Positions 53,243-62,066 of a stretch of 64,000 bases of DNA are shown here, one piece after another. The notes beneath the pieces were generated by a model that saw only the letters and a list, made by a program, of their open reading frames with translations, had not been told where the DNA came from and ran no database searches. The position numbers and the translations under genes were made by a program. Source of the DNA: CAXTEJ01 sp964243295 (lineage in GTDB: Bacteria; Actinomycetota; Actinomycetes; Actinomycetales; Angustibacteraceae); contig CAXTEJ010000003.1 in NCBI GenBank assembly GCA_964243295.1, positions 81,537 through 145,536 of the forward strand. The letters run 5' to 3'. How positions within the stretch are numbered: the stretch's first letter is position 1; every line of letters starts with the position of its first letter.

Positions 53243-53254
53243 CTTGACGTCAAG
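53243..53254. promoter_or_regulatory. 12-base palindrome in mdh-icd promoter
   Basis: CTTGACGTCAAG is a perfect palindrome, 38 bases before icd and 114 bases before mdh. TTGACG is also a good -35-like sequence, so a regulator bound here could block or help icd. A candidate TCA-cycle operator. Confidence 0.5.
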
Positions 53255-53291
53255 CGATCTGTGATCGGCAGCGAGACGAGAGAGGCCACCC

Positions 53292-54509
53292 ATGGCGAAG
53301 ATCAAGGTCCAGAACCCCGTCGTCGAGCTCGACGGCGACGAGATGACCCGCATCATCTGGCAGTTCATCAAGGACCGGCTGATCAACCCCTACCTCGACG
53401 TCGACCTGCGCTACTACGACCTCGGCATCGAGGAGCGCGACCGCACCGACGACCAGGTGACGGTCGACTCGGCCAAGGCCATCAAGGAGTTCGGGGTCGG
53501 CGTCAAGTGCGCCACGATCACGCCCGACGAGGCGCGCGTCGAGGAGTTCGGGCTCAAGAAGATGTGGGTCTCGCCGAACGGCACGATCCGCAACATCCTC
53601 GGCGGCGTCGTCTTCCGTGAGCCGATCATCATCAGCAACATCCCGCGGCTGGTGCCGGGCTGGACCAAGCCGATCGTCATCGGCCGCCACGCCCACGGCG
53701 ACCAGTACAAGTCGACCAACTTCAAGGTGCCCGGCCCCGGCACCGTCACGATCACCTACACGCCCGAGGACGGCTCCGCGCCGATCGAGCACGAGGTCGT
53801 GCGCATGCCCGAGGACGGCGGCGTCGTCATGGGCATGTACAACTTCACCAAGTCCATCGAGGACTTCGCGCGCGCGTCGCTGTCGTACGGCCTGCAGCGC
53901 AACTACCCGGTCTACCTGTCGACCAAGAACACGATCCTCAAGGCGTACGACGGCGCGTTCAAGGACATCTTCGCCGACGTCTTCGAGCGCGAGTTCAAGG
54001 CCGACTTCGACAAGGCGGGCCTGACCTACGAGCACCGCCTCATCGACGACATGGTCGCCGCAGCGATGAAGTGGGAGGGCGGCTACGTCTGGGCTTGCAA
54101 GAACTACGACGGCGACGTGCAGTCCGACACCGTCGCGCAGGGTTTCGGCTCGCTCGGCCTCATGACCTCGGTGCTGATGACCCCCGACGGCAAGACCGTC
54201 GAGGCCGAGGCGGCGCACGGCACCGTGACGCGTCACTACCGCCAGCACCAGCAGGGCAAGCCCACCTCGACGAACCCGATCGCGTCGATCTTCGCCTGGA
54301 CCGGTGGCCTCAAGCACCGCGGCAAGCTCGACGGCACCCCCGAGGTCACCGGCTTCGCCGAGACCCTCGAGCGCGTCTGCGTCGAGACCGTCGAGAGCGG
54401 CAAGATGACCAAGGACCTCGCGCTGCTCATCGGCCCCGACCAGGACTTCCTCACCACCGAGGACTTCCTCGCGGCGCTCGACGAGAACCTCGCGAAGGCG
54501 CTCGGCTGA
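53292..54509 (+). CDS. icd: NADP isocitrate dehydrogenase, eukaryote-like dimer type
   Basis: A 405-aa enzyme converting isocitrate to 2-oxoglutarate with NADPH formation. The start KVQNPVVELDGDEMTRIIWQFIKDRLINPYLDVDL is typical of the short dimeric class found in actinomycetes and eukaryotes, not the E. coli class. Substrate Ser/Arg lie in WVSPNGTIRN and IIISNIPRLVPGW, and NADP-site residues in EAAHGTVTRHYRQHQ. ATG 53292 has a GAGAGAGG ribosome site. A hairpin terminator follows the stop. Confidence 0.95.
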   Translation: MAKIKVQNPVVELDGDEMTRIIWQFIKDRLINPYLDVDLRYYDLGIEERDRTDDQVTVDSAKAIKEFGVGVKCATITPDEARVEEFGLKKMWVSPNGTIRNILGGVVFREPIIISNIPRLVPGWTKPIVIGRHAHGDQYKSTNFKVPGPGTVTITYTPEDGSAPIEHEVVRMPEDGGVVMGMYNFTKSIEDFARASLSYGLQRNYPVYLSTKNTILKAYDGAFKDIFADVFEREFKADFDKAGLTYEHRLIDDMVAAAMKWEGGYVWACKNYDGDVQSDTVAQGFGSLGLMTSVLMTPDGKTVEAEAAHGTVTRHYRQHQQGKPTSTNPIASIFAWTGGLKHRGKLDGTPEVTGFAETLERVCVETVESGKMTKDLALLIGPDQDFLTTEDFLAALDENLAKALG

Positions 54510-54531
54510 CCTGTCGCCGCCACACGCCAGC

Positions 54532-54561
54532 AGCGCCCGCTCGCACGGCGAGCGGGGCGCT
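54532..54561 (+). terminator. Terminator after icd
   Basis: AGCGCCCGCTCG and CGAGCGGGGCGCT pair over 12 bases with one bulge around a 5-base loop, 23 bases after the icd stop. Confidence 0.7.
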
Positions 54562-54975
54562 GTCGTCGTCCCCGGGGGGCACGACCACACCGACATGCGC
54601 GGGGGCCTCGCGGCGCCGGCTGAGCACGCCTGTCGCCGGTGGCGGGCGCCTCCGCATGTCGGTGTGGCGGTTCCGCGACCGACCTGAGCGGGCCGGGATC
54701 GCAAGATCACGGCAGGGGGCGGTGCGAGAACCGCGCGGAGAAGGCCGAGGGCCGGTAGCCGCAGGTCCGCGTAGAGCGAGCTTGCGAGCAGCGGGCCGGA
54801 GGCTGCCGACCCTCGGCCGGACCCAAGCCCGACCACGACCGCAAGGCGACACAAACTTCATGCGGCCGAAACACGCGACCAGGCTTGGTTACCTCCTGCA
54901 CACTTGGCTGGCTCACGCTGTCCACTCGTCCTCCGCCGCCTCCCGCGACGGACGGCAGCCGTCAGGAAGGGACCC
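54562..54975. other. Structured leader before the pyrimidine/hydantoin operon
   Basis: A 414-base gene-free stretch. CCACACCGACATGCG (54585-54599) and CGCATGTCGGTGTGG (54653-54667) form a perfect 15-base inverted repeat enclosing 53 bases. A second arm pair, GGCCGAGGG (54743-54751) and CCCTCGGCC (54810-54818), is 9 bases. I do not recognise a known riboswitch. The segment could be an operator pair, a structured leader RNA or a small mobile remnant. Confidence 0.5.
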
Positions 54976-55824
54976 ATGACCAGCATCCGTGCGGCCATCA
55001 CGCAGACCACGTGGACGGGCGACAAGGAATCGATGCTCGCCAAGCACGAGCAGTTCGCGCGTGACGCGAAGGCGCAGGGCGCGGAGGTCATCTGCTTCCA
55101 GGAGCTGTTCTACGGGCCGTACTTCGGCATCACCGAGGACGCGAAGTACTACGACTACGCCGAGCCGGCGGACGGGCCCGTGGTGCAGCGGTTCAGCGCG
55201 CTGGCCAAAGAGCTCGGCATGGTGATGGTGCTCCCCATCTACGAGGAGGCCATGCCGGGCGTCTACTACAACACCGCTGTGGTGGTCGACGCCGACGGCA
55301 GCATCCTCGGCAGCTACCGCAAGCACCACATCCCGCACCTCGACAAGTTTTACGAGAAGTTCTACTTCCGGCCGGGAAACCTCGGTTACCCCGTGTTCGA
55401 CACCGCGGTCGGCAAGGTCGGCGTCTACATCTGCTACGACCGGCACTTCCCCGAGGGCTGGCGTGAGCTCGGGCTGAACGGCGCTGAGGTCGTGTTCAAC
55501 CCCAACGCCACCAAGCCCGGGCTGTCGAACCGGTTGTGGGACATCGAGCAGCCGGCTGCGGCCGCGGCCAACGGCTACTTCGTCGCCGCGCCCAACCGGG
55601 TCGGGCGCGAGGACAACGAGTACGGCGAGCTCGCGGTGCCGTTCTACGGCACCAGCCAGTTCGTCGACCCGCGCGGCAACTACGTCGGCGAGCGCGCGAG
55701 CAGCGAGAACGAGGAGGTGCTCATCCGCGACCTCGACCTCGACATCATCCGCCAGGTGCGCAACGACTGGCAGTTCTACCGAGACCGCCGTCCCGAGTCC
55801 TACACCGCGACCACCAGGCCCTGA
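54976..55824 (+). CDS. Nitrilase-family amidohydrolase, beta-ureidopropionase-like
   Basis: A 282-aa carbon-nitrogen hydrolase with the full triad: Glu43 (CFQELFYG), Lys116 (RKHHIPH) and Cys153 (VYICYDRHFPEG). N-carbamoyl-beta-alanine (or N-carbamoyl amino acid) amidohydrolases have this form. The first gene of the operon, it would cleave the product of the hydantoinase coded next. Start ATG 54976 has AGGAAGGG 5 bases upstream and is followed by the family start TSIRAAITQTTWTG. Substrate assignment depends on operon context. Confidence 0.88.
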   Translation: MTSIRAAITQTTWTGDKESMLAKHEQFARDAKAQGAEVICFQELFYGPYFGITEDAKYYDYAEPADGPVVQRFSALAKELGMVMVLPIYEEAMPGVYYNTAVVVDADGSILGSYRKHHIPHLDKFYEKFYFRPGNLGYPVFDTAVGKVGVYICYDRHFPEGWRELGLNGAEVVFNPNATKPGLSNRLWDIEQPAAAAANGYFVAAPNRVGREDNEYGELAVPFYGTSQFVDPRGNYVGERASSENEEVLIRDLDLDIIRQVRNDWQFYRDRRPESYTATTRP

Positions 55825-55833
55825 GGAGCACGC

Positions 55834-57255
55834 ATGGCGACGACCCTCATCCGCGGCGGCACCGTCATCAGTGCCACCGGCTCGAGCCTGCTCGACGTGC
55901 TGGTCGACGGCGAGACCATCGCCGCCGTGCTGCAGCCGGGCTCGGCGGCCCTCGGCATCGACCTCGCCTCGAGCGTCGACACGGTCATCGACGCGACCGG
56001 GCGCTACGTCGTGCCGGGTGGCGTCGACAGCCACACCCACATGGAGATGCCCTTCGGCGGGACGTCGGCCTCCGACACGTTCGAGACCGGCACCCGGGCC
56101 GCGGCCTGGGGCGGCACCACGACCATCATCGACTTCGCGATCCAGCGCACGGGGGAGCGGGTGCAGGACGGCCTGGCCGCCTGGCACGACAAGGCTGCCG
56201 GGCAGTGCGCGATCGACTACGGGTTCCACCAGATCGTCGGCGGCGTCGACGACGACTCGCTGAAGGCCATGGACGAGCTCGTCGACGAGGGGATCACCAG
56301 CTTCAAGCTCTTCATGGCCTACCCGGGCGTGTTCTACAGCGACGACGGGCAGATCCTGCGCGCGATGCAGAAGGCCGCCAGCAACGGCTCGATGATCATG
56401 ATGCACGCCGAGAACGGGACGGCGATCGACGTCCTGGTGCAGCAGGCCCTCGCGCGCGGCGAGACCGACCCCATCAACCACGGCCTGACCCGGCCGTGGG
56501 AGACCGAGGCCGAGGCCACCAACCGGGCCATCATGCTCGCGAGGCTGACCGGCGCCCCGCTCTACATCGTGCACATGTCGGCCAAGCAGGCTGTCGCGGC
56601 CCTGCAGGCCCATCGCAACGAGGGTTTCAACCTGTTCGGCGAAACCTGCCCGCAGTACCTCTACCTCTCGCTCGAGGACCAGCTGGGCGCCCCGGGTTTC
56701 GAGGGTGCCAAGTGGGTTTGCTCCACACCGTTGCGGTCCAAGGCCGAGGAGCACCAGCTCGAGCTGTGGCGCTACCTGCGCACCAACGACCTGTCGGTCA
56801 TCAGCACCGACCACTGCCCGTTCTGCTTCAAGGAGCAGAAAGAGCTCGGGGTCGGCAACTTCGCGAAGATCCCCAACGGGATCGGCAGCGTCGAGCACCG
56901 CATGGACCTGATCTTCCAGGGTGTCGTCGACGGGCACATCACCAAGGAGCGCTGGGTCGAGCTGTGCTCGACGACACCGGCGCGCATGTTCGGGCTCTAC
57001 CCCCGCAAGGGGGTCATCGCGCCGGGCGCGGACGCCGACGTCGTCGTCTACGACCCGGCCGGCCACACCAGCATCGGCGTCGGCAAGACCCACCACATGA
57101 ACATGGACCACTCCGCCTGGGAGGGCTACGAGATCGACGGCCACGTCGACGTCGTGATCTCCCGCGGCTCGGTCGTCGTCGACGGCGGGCAGTTCCTCGG
57201 TCGCGCCGGCCACGGCCGGTTCCAGCGCCGCGGGTTGTCACAGTACCTGCGCTGA
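55834..57255 (+). CDS. Dihydropyrimidinase/hydantoinase
   Basis: A 473-aa zinc amidohydrolase that opens dihydrouracil- or hydantoin-like rings. The metal site is complete: His67 and His69 (DSHTHME), carboxylated Lys158 (SFKLFMAYPG), His in MMHAENG, His of YIVHMSAK and Asp326 (STDHCPF). It follows the nitrilase gene by 10 bases. With that gene it gives the second and third steps of reductive pyrimidine breakdown. Start ATG 55834 has GGAG nearby. Confidence 0.92.
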   Translation: MATTLIRGGTVISATGSSLLDVLVDGETIAAVLQPGSAALGIDLASSVDTVIDATGRYVVPGGVDSHTHMEMPFGGTSASDTFETGTRAAAWGGTTTIIDFAIQRTGERVQDGLAAWHDKAAGQCAIDYGFHQIVGGVDDDSLKAMDELVDEGITSFKLFMAYPGVFYSDDGQILRAMQKAASNGSMIMMHAENGTAIDVLVQQALARGETDPINHGLTRPWETEAEATNRAIMLARLTGAPLYIVHMSAKQAVAALQAHRNEGFNLFGETCPQYLYLSLEDQLGAPGFEGAKWVCSTPLRSKAEEHQLELWRYLRTNDLSVISTDHCPFCFKEQKELGVGNFAKIPNGIGSVEHRMDLIFQGVVDGHITKERWVELCSTTPARMFGLYPRKGVIAPGADADVVVYDPAGHTSIGVGKTHHMNMDHSAWEGYEIDGHVDVVISRGSVVVDGGQFLGRAGHGRFQRRGLSQYLR

Positions 57256-57293
57256 GCTCAACTCATTTACTGCCGCAACGAGAAGGAGACCAT

Positions 57294-58310
57294 GTGGACG
57301 TCGGCGTCGTGCTGCAGCTCACCCCGCCCGCATCGCGCGTGATCGAGCTCGCCCGCCAGGCCGAGACGCTCGGCTTCAGCCACGTCTGGACGTTCGACTC
57401 GCACATGCTGTGGGAGGAGCCGTACGTCGTGCACAGCCAGATCCTGGCTGCCACCCGCAAGGTGGTCGTGGGACCGATGGTCACCAACCCGGCCACCCGC
57501 GACTGGACGGTCACCGCGTCGACGTACGCGACGCTCAACGAGATGTTCGGCAACCGCACCGTGTGCGGCATCGGCCGCGGCGACTCCGCGGTGCGCGTGC
57601 AGGGCGGGGCGCCGACGACGCTCGCCACGCTGCGCGAGAGCATCCACGTCATCCGCGAGCTCGCCAACGGCCGGGCGATCGAGCACGACGGTGGCACGCT
57701 GCGGCTGCCGTGGGCGCAGGACTCCCGGCTCGAGGTGTGGGTCGCGGCGTACGGGCCGAAGGCGCTCGCCCTCACCGGCGAGGTCGGCGACGGGTTCATC
57801 CTGCAGCTCGCCGACCCCGACATCGCGGCGTGGACCATCAAGGTCGTCCGCGAGGCCGCCGAGCGCGCCGGCCGCGACCCGATGTCGGTGCGGTTCTGCG
57901 TCGCGGCACCGGCGTACGTCGGCGACGACCTCGCGCACCAGCGCGACCAGACCAGGTGGTTCGGGGGCATGGTCGGCAACCACGTCGCCGACATCGTGGC
58001 GCGCTACGGCGCCGATGCGCCCGTCCCAGCGGCGCTCACCGACTACATCAAGGCCCGCCAGGGCTACGACTACAACCAGCACGGGCGCGCCGGCAACACC
58101 CACGCCGACTTCGTCCCCGACGAGATCATCGACCGGTTCTGCGTGCTGGGGCCGGCGGCTGCCCACGTCAAGCGGCTGCAGCAGCTGCGAGAGCTGGGCG
58201 TCGACCAGTTCGCGGTCTACCTCCAGCACGACGGCAAGGCGCAGACTCTCGAGGCGTACGGCGAGACGGTCATCCCCGCCGTCCGGCCGACGCAGACGGC
58301 GAGGGGCTGA
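57294..58310 (+). CDS. LLM-class F420-type oxidoreductase
   Basis: A 338-aa TIM-barrel oxidoreductase of the luciferase-like class. VDVGVVLQLTPPASRVIELARQAETLGFSHVWTFDSHMLWEEPYV is the usual F420-branch start, and FGNRTVCGIGRGDSAV holds the flavin/F420 phosphate site. I think it belongs to the TIGR03842 (CPS_4043-like) branch, which tends to be encoded next to hydantoinases; this is from memory and not checked. It may carry out the ring-reduction step or oxidise a product. GTG 57294 has GAAGGAGAC upstream. F420 versus FMN cannot be proved here. Confidence 0.8.
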   Translation: MDVGVVLQLTPPASRVIELARQAETLGFSHVWTFDSHMLWEEPYVVHSQILAATRKVVVGPMVTNPATRDWTVTASTYATLNEMFGNRTVCGIGRGDSAVRVQGGAPTTLATLRESIHVIRELANGRAIEHDGGTLRLPWAQDSRLEVWVAAYGPKALALTGEVGDGFILQLADPDIAAWTIKVVREAAERAGRDPMSVRFCVAAPAYVGDDLAHQRDQTRWFGGMVGNHVADIVARYGADAPVPAALTDYIKARQGYDYNQHGRAGNTHADFVPDEIIDRFCVLGPAAAHVKRLQQLRELGVDQFAVYLQHDGKAQTLEAYGETVIPAVRPTQTARG

Positions 58311-59195
58311 GTGCGCGCCGGGTCGACGTCCGCTCGCGTGCGGCCGGTCGCGATGGTGCTGGCGGGCCTGCTGCTGCTGGCTCTGGCGTGGGAGGCCTAC
58401 AAGGCAGTCGGCAGCCCGGACGGCGGCAGCATCCTCGGCGTGCGGGTGCTGCCCCGCGCCGACGACGTGTCGATGCCCCACCTGTGGCAGGTGGCGCAGC
58501 GGTACGGCGAGCCCGAGCTGTCGGCCGCGGGCAGCCGCAGCGTGCTGGTCTCGGTGCTGTCGGCGATGTGGTTCACCTTCCGGCTCGCGCTGCTCGGCTG
58601 GGCAGCGGGGGCGGTCGTGGGCGTGCTGCTCGCGGTGCTGATGCAGCGGCTCGCCCTCGCACGCGCCGCCCTGCTGCCCTACATCGTGCTGAGCCAGACG
58701 GTGCCCCTCGTGGCGCTGGCCCCGCTGGTCGTCGGGTGGGGCGGGCGGCTGACGATCCTCGGCCACCCCTGGCAGCCGTGGACGTCGGTCGCCGCCATCT
58801 CCGCCTATCTCGCGTTCTTCCCCGTCGCGGTCGGCGCGCTGCGCGGCCTGCAGTCGCCGACCGCGGTGCAGACCGGTCTCATGCACTGCGCGGCGGCGTC
58901 CTGGTGGCAGACGCTCGTCAAGCTGCGGCTGCCCGCGTCGGTGCCCTACCTGCTGCCTGCGCTGCGCCTCGGCGCCACGGCGTCGGTGGTCGGGGCTATC
59001 GTCGCCGAGATCTCCACCGGCACCCGCGGCGGGGTCGGGCGGCTCGTCATCGAGTACGCCCAGTCGGCCACCGGCGACCCCGCCAAGCCCTTCACCGCCC
59101 TGCTCGGCGCGGCCCTGCTCGGCGTCGTCGCGGCCGCCGCGGTCTCGCTCGTCGAGCTGTCCCTGCGCCGCTACCGTCCCCGAGGAGCCTCCTGA
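58311..59195 (+). CDS. ABC importer permease
   Basis: A 294-aa membrane permease of the nitrate/sulfonate/taurine-type (SsuC/TauC) branch. The EAA-like loop is seen in QTGLMHCAAASWWQTLVKLRLPASVPYLLPALRLGA. An unusually long 90-residue N-terminal part with a first helix (VAMVLAGLLLLALAWEAY) and a periplasmic loop precedes the core. It starts directly after the LLM stop, and its own stop shares one base with the ATPase start. Confidence 0.9.
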   Translation: MRAGSTSARVRPVAMVLAGLLLLALAWEAYKAVGSPDGGSILGVRVLPRADDVSMPHLWQVAQRYGEPELSAAGSRSVLVSVLSAMWFTFRLALLGWAAGAVVGVLLAVLMQRLALARAALLPYIVLSQTVPLVALAPLVVGWGGRLTILGHPWQPWTSVAAISAYLAFFPVAVGALRGLQSPTAVQTGLMHCAAASWWQTLVKLRLPASVPYLLPALRLGATASVVGAIVAEISTGTRGGVGRLVIEYAQSATGDPAKPFTALLGAALLGVVAAAAVSLVELSLRRYRPRGAS

Positions 59196-60013
59196 TGGCC
59201 GCTGGTCCCGACGTGCACGCACCGGCGGTGCGGCTGACGGATGTCACCAAGTCGTTCGGCGGCAACGGTTCTGACGTGCTCGCCCTGGCCGGTGTCGACC
59301 TGACCGTCGCCGCCGGCGAGCTGGTGTCGCTGATCGGGCCGTCCGGCTGCGGCAAGAGCACGCTGCTGCGGCTGGTCGCCGACCTCGCCGAGCCGACGTC
59401 CGGCACCGTCGAGGTGTTCGGCAAGAGCCCACGCCGCGCCCGGCAGGACCAGGACTACGGCATCGCCTTCCAGCAGGCCGGGCTGCTGCCGTGGCGCACG
59501 GTCACGGAGAACATCGAGCTGCCGCTCGAGCTGCACGGTGCCGGACGGCGCGCACGCCGCGAGCGGGCACGCGAGCTCGTCGAGCTGGTGGGCCTCACCG
59601 ACTTCGCCGCCGCCCGCCCCGACCAGCTCTCCGGTGGCATGCAGCAGCGCGTCGCCATCGCCAGAGCGCTGGCCGAGCGACCGCGGCTGCTGCTGATGGA
59701 CGAGCCGTTCGGCGCCCTCGACGAGATGACCCGCGAGCGCATGCAGTCCGAGCTCGTGCGGCTGCGCACCGAGACCGGCGCCGCCGTCGTCTTCGTGACG
59801 CACTCGATCCCCGAGGCGGTGTTCCTCTCCGACCGCGTGGTCGTCATGTCGGCCCGTCCGGGCCGGATCGCCGCCCTGGTCGACGTGCCGCTCGGCCCGC
59901 GCGACGAGGACGTGCGCGAGTCCGCGGCGTTCTTCGAGCGCGTGACGATGGTGCGCGAGGCGCTGCGTGGCCGGTCGGTCCCCGCTCGCGCCAGCGCGGC
60001 GGACCTGCGATGA
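59195..60013 (+). CDS. ABC importer ATP-binding protein
   Basis: A 272-aa ATPase with Walker A GPSGCGKST, Q-loop AFQQAGLLPW, signature LSGGMQQR, Walker B LLLMDEPFGALD and a switch His in VFVTHSI. These match SsuB/TauB/NrtD-type ATPases. ATG 59195 overlaps the previous stop (TGATG) and the stop overlaps the second permease (ATGA). Confidence 0.95.
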   Translation: MAAGPDVHAPAVRLTDVTKSFGGNGSDVLALAGVDLTVAAGELVSLIGPSGCGKSTLLRLVADLAEPTSGTVEVFGKSPRRARQDQDYGIAFQQAGLLPWRTVTENIELPLELHGAGRRARRERARELVELVGLTDFAAARPDQLSGGMQQRVAIARALAERPRLLLMDEPFGALDEMTRERMQSELVRLRTETGAAVVFVTHSIPEAVFLSDRVVVMSARPGRIAALVDVPLGPRDEDVRESAAFFERVTMVREALRGRSVPARASAADLR

Positions 60014-60816
60014 GCGTCGCCGCCGGCCCCCGGCTGCGGATCGGCAGCGGCGGCAACCCGGTGCGTGCCGTCGTGGCGCCGGTGCTGCTGGGCGTCGCGT
60101 TCCTCGCCGTCTGGGAGGCCGTGGTGCGCGTGGGCGACCTGCCGCCGTACCTGCTGCCGGCGCCGAGCGCGATCGCCGGCCAGGTCGGCGAGAACCTCGG
60201 TGACATCGCCGAGACCTTCGCCGTCAGCGGCGCCAACGCGGTGATCGGGCTGGTCGTCGGAGCGCTGCTGGGTATCGCCGTCGGCGGGCTCGCCGCCCGC
60301 TCGTCGCTGCTCGACGAGCTCGTGTCGCCGCTGGCCGCGGCCCTCGCCGCCATGCCCGTCGTGGCGATGTCACCGGTGCTCAACACCATGTTCTCCTCGA
60401 CCAGCAGCGTGCCGCGGCGCGTGGTGGTCGCGGCCGTCGCGTTCTTCCCGGTGTTCGTCAACACCGTGCGCGGCATGCGTCAGGTCGAGCCGGTGCACCT
60501 CGAGCTCATGCGCAGCTACGACGCCCGCGGCTTCGCGGTCGTCCGGGTGCTGCGCTGGCCCGGCGCGCTGCCCTTCGTCTTCACCGGCCTGCGGGTGGCA
60601 GCGAGCCTCGCCGTGATCTCCGCGATCGTCGCGGAGTACTTCGGCGGGCTGCAGAACGGTCTCGGCAGCCGGATCACGTCGGCGGCCTCCAACACCGCCT
60701 ACGCCCGCGCCTGGTCCTACGTCGTGGCCGCCATCGTCCTCGGGCTGGTGTTCTACGTCGTCGCCCTCGCCGCCGAGCGCTACGCCATGCGCGGCCGCGC
60801 ACCGCTCGACCTCTGA
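60010..60816 (+). CDS. ABC importer permease
   Basis: A 268-aa permease paralogous to the first one. ISPVLNTMFSSTS-type loops and the EAA-like region EPVHLELMRSYDARGFAVVRVLRWPGALPFVFTGLRVA are present. Two different permeases with one ATPase suggest a heterodimeric membrane core. It starts with an ATGA overlap. A stop 48 bases before the binding-protein gene leaves room for its own ribosome site. Confidence 0.92.
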   Translation: MSVAAGPRLRIGSGGNPVRAVVAPVLLGVAFLAVWEAVVRVGDLPPYLLPAPSAIAGQVGENLGDIAETFAVSGANAVIGLVVGALLGIAVGGLAARSSLLDELVSPLAAALAAMPVVAMSPVLNTMFSSTSSVPRRVVVAAVAFFPVFVNTVRGMRQVEPVHLELMRSYDARGFAVVRVLRWPGALPFVFTGLRVAASLAVISAIVAEYFGGLQNGLGSRITSAASNTAYARAWSYVVAAIVLGLVFYVVALAAERYAMRGRAPLDL

Positions 60817-60864
60817 CACCCCTCGTCCCCCACCGTCCGAACGCCACTGCCCCAAGGAGATCAA

Positions 60865-62022
60865 GTGAACCGTCCGACCCGCACCCGGTGGCTCGTCGTC
60901 GTGACCGCTGCCGCCCTCAGCACCTCCCTCGCGTCCTGCGGCACCACCGACGACGGGGACACCGGTGCCGCGGCGCCGTCGTCCTCGGGCGGCCTCACGA
61001 AGGTCAAGCTGCAGCTGCAGTGGTTCACCCAGGCGCAGTTCGCGGGTTACTTCGCAGCCGTCGACCAGGGGTACTACAAGGACTCGGGCCTCGACGTCGA
61101 GATCCTGGAGGGTGGGGTCGACATCGTGCCGCAGACGGTCCTGGCCCAGAACCAGGCCGACTACGCGATCGCCTGGGTGCCCAAGGCGCTCGCCTCACGC
61201 GAGCAGGGCGCCGGCATCACCGACGTCGGGCAGATCTTCCAGCGGTCGGGGACGCTCCAGGTGAGCTTCGCCGACAAGGGCATCACCAGCGCGACCGACC
61301 TGAAGGGCAAGAAGGTCGGCAACTGGGGCTTCGGCAACGAGTTCGAGCTGTTCGCCGGCATGACCAAGGCCGGGCTGAACCCCCAGCAGGACGTCTCCCT
61401 GGTGCAGCAGCAGTTCGACATGCAGGCGCTGCTCAAGGGTGACATCGACGCCGCGCAGGCCACGACCTACAACGAGTACGCGCAGGTCCTCGAGGCGAAG
61501 AACCCGAAGACGGGCAAGCTGTTCACGCCCGAGGACTTCACCTCGATCAGCTGGCAGGACGAGGGCACCGGCATGCTTCAGGACGCGGTGTGGGCCAACA
61601 CCGAGAAGCTGAACGACGCCGCGTACCAGGCCCAGACGGTGAAGTTCCTGACCGCCAGCGCCAAGGGCTGGATCTACTGCCGCGACAACGCCGAGAAGTG
61701 CCGCGACATCGTGGTGGCCAAGGGTTCCAAGCTCGGCGCCAGCCACCAGCTGTGGCAGGTGAACGAGATCAACAAGCTCATCTGGCCCTCGTCGCAGGGC
61801 ATCGGGCTCATCGACACCGCTGCCTGGGACCAGACCGTCACCATCGCCCGCGGCGCCAAGAACGCCGAGGGCAAGACCGTCCTGACCAAGCAGCCCGAAG
61901 GCCTCGCGTACACCAACGACTACATGACGCAGGCCCTCGACGCGCTCAAGAAGGACGGCACCGACGTCACGGGCACGTCCTTCAAGCCCCTCACCGTGAC
62001 CCTGAAGGAGGGTGGCGCCTGA
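60865..62022 (+). CDS. ABC importer substrate-binding lipoprotein, THI5/NMT1-like
   Basis: A 385-aa binding protein. The signal peptide ends at the lipobox LASC with Cys25 as the lipidated residue. The body is of the NMT1/THI5-like type (QLQWFTQAQFAGYFAAVDQGYYKDSGLDVEI, KKVGNWGFGNEFELFAG), as for pyrimidine- or sulfonate-binding proteins. It would give the importer its specificity; a pyrimidine or hydantoin ligand is inferred from the two hydrolases in this operon. The start is GTG with AAGGAGATCAA upstream. A hairpin follows the stop. Confidence 0.88.
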   Translation: MNRPTRTRWLVVVTAAALSTSLASCGTTDDGDTGAAAPSSSGGLTKVKLQLQWFTQAQFAGYFAAVDQGYYKDSGLDVEILEGGVDIVPQTVLAQNQADYAIAWVPKALASREQGAGITDVGQIFQRSGTLQVSFADKGITSATDLKGKKVGNWGFGNEFELFAGMTKAGLNPQQDVSLVQQQFDMQALLKGDIDAAQATTYNEYAQVLEAKNPKTGKLFTPEDFTSISWQDEGTGMLQDAVWANTEKLNDAAYQAQTVKFLTASAKGWIYCRDNAEKCRDIVVAKGSKLGASHQLWQVNEINKLIWPSSQGIGLIDTAAWDQTVTIARGAKNAEGKTVLTKQPEGLAYTNDYMTQALDALKKDGTDVTGTSFKPLTVTLKEGGA

Positions 62023-62036
62023 GGGCCACTCCCTGG

Positions 62037-62066
62037 GCACGGCGCCGCCGCTCGGCGGTTCCGTGC
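62037..62066 (+). terminator. Terminator after the ABC operon
   Basis: GCACGG and CCGTGC form the outer 6-base stem and CCGCC and GGCGG the inner 5-base stem (one internal mismatch) around a 4-base loop, 15 bases after the binding-protein stop. Confidence 0.65.

Noticed and set aside
53250..54854. 534-codon minus-strand frame opposite icd
   Set aside because: Typical mirror frame of a GC-rich gene.
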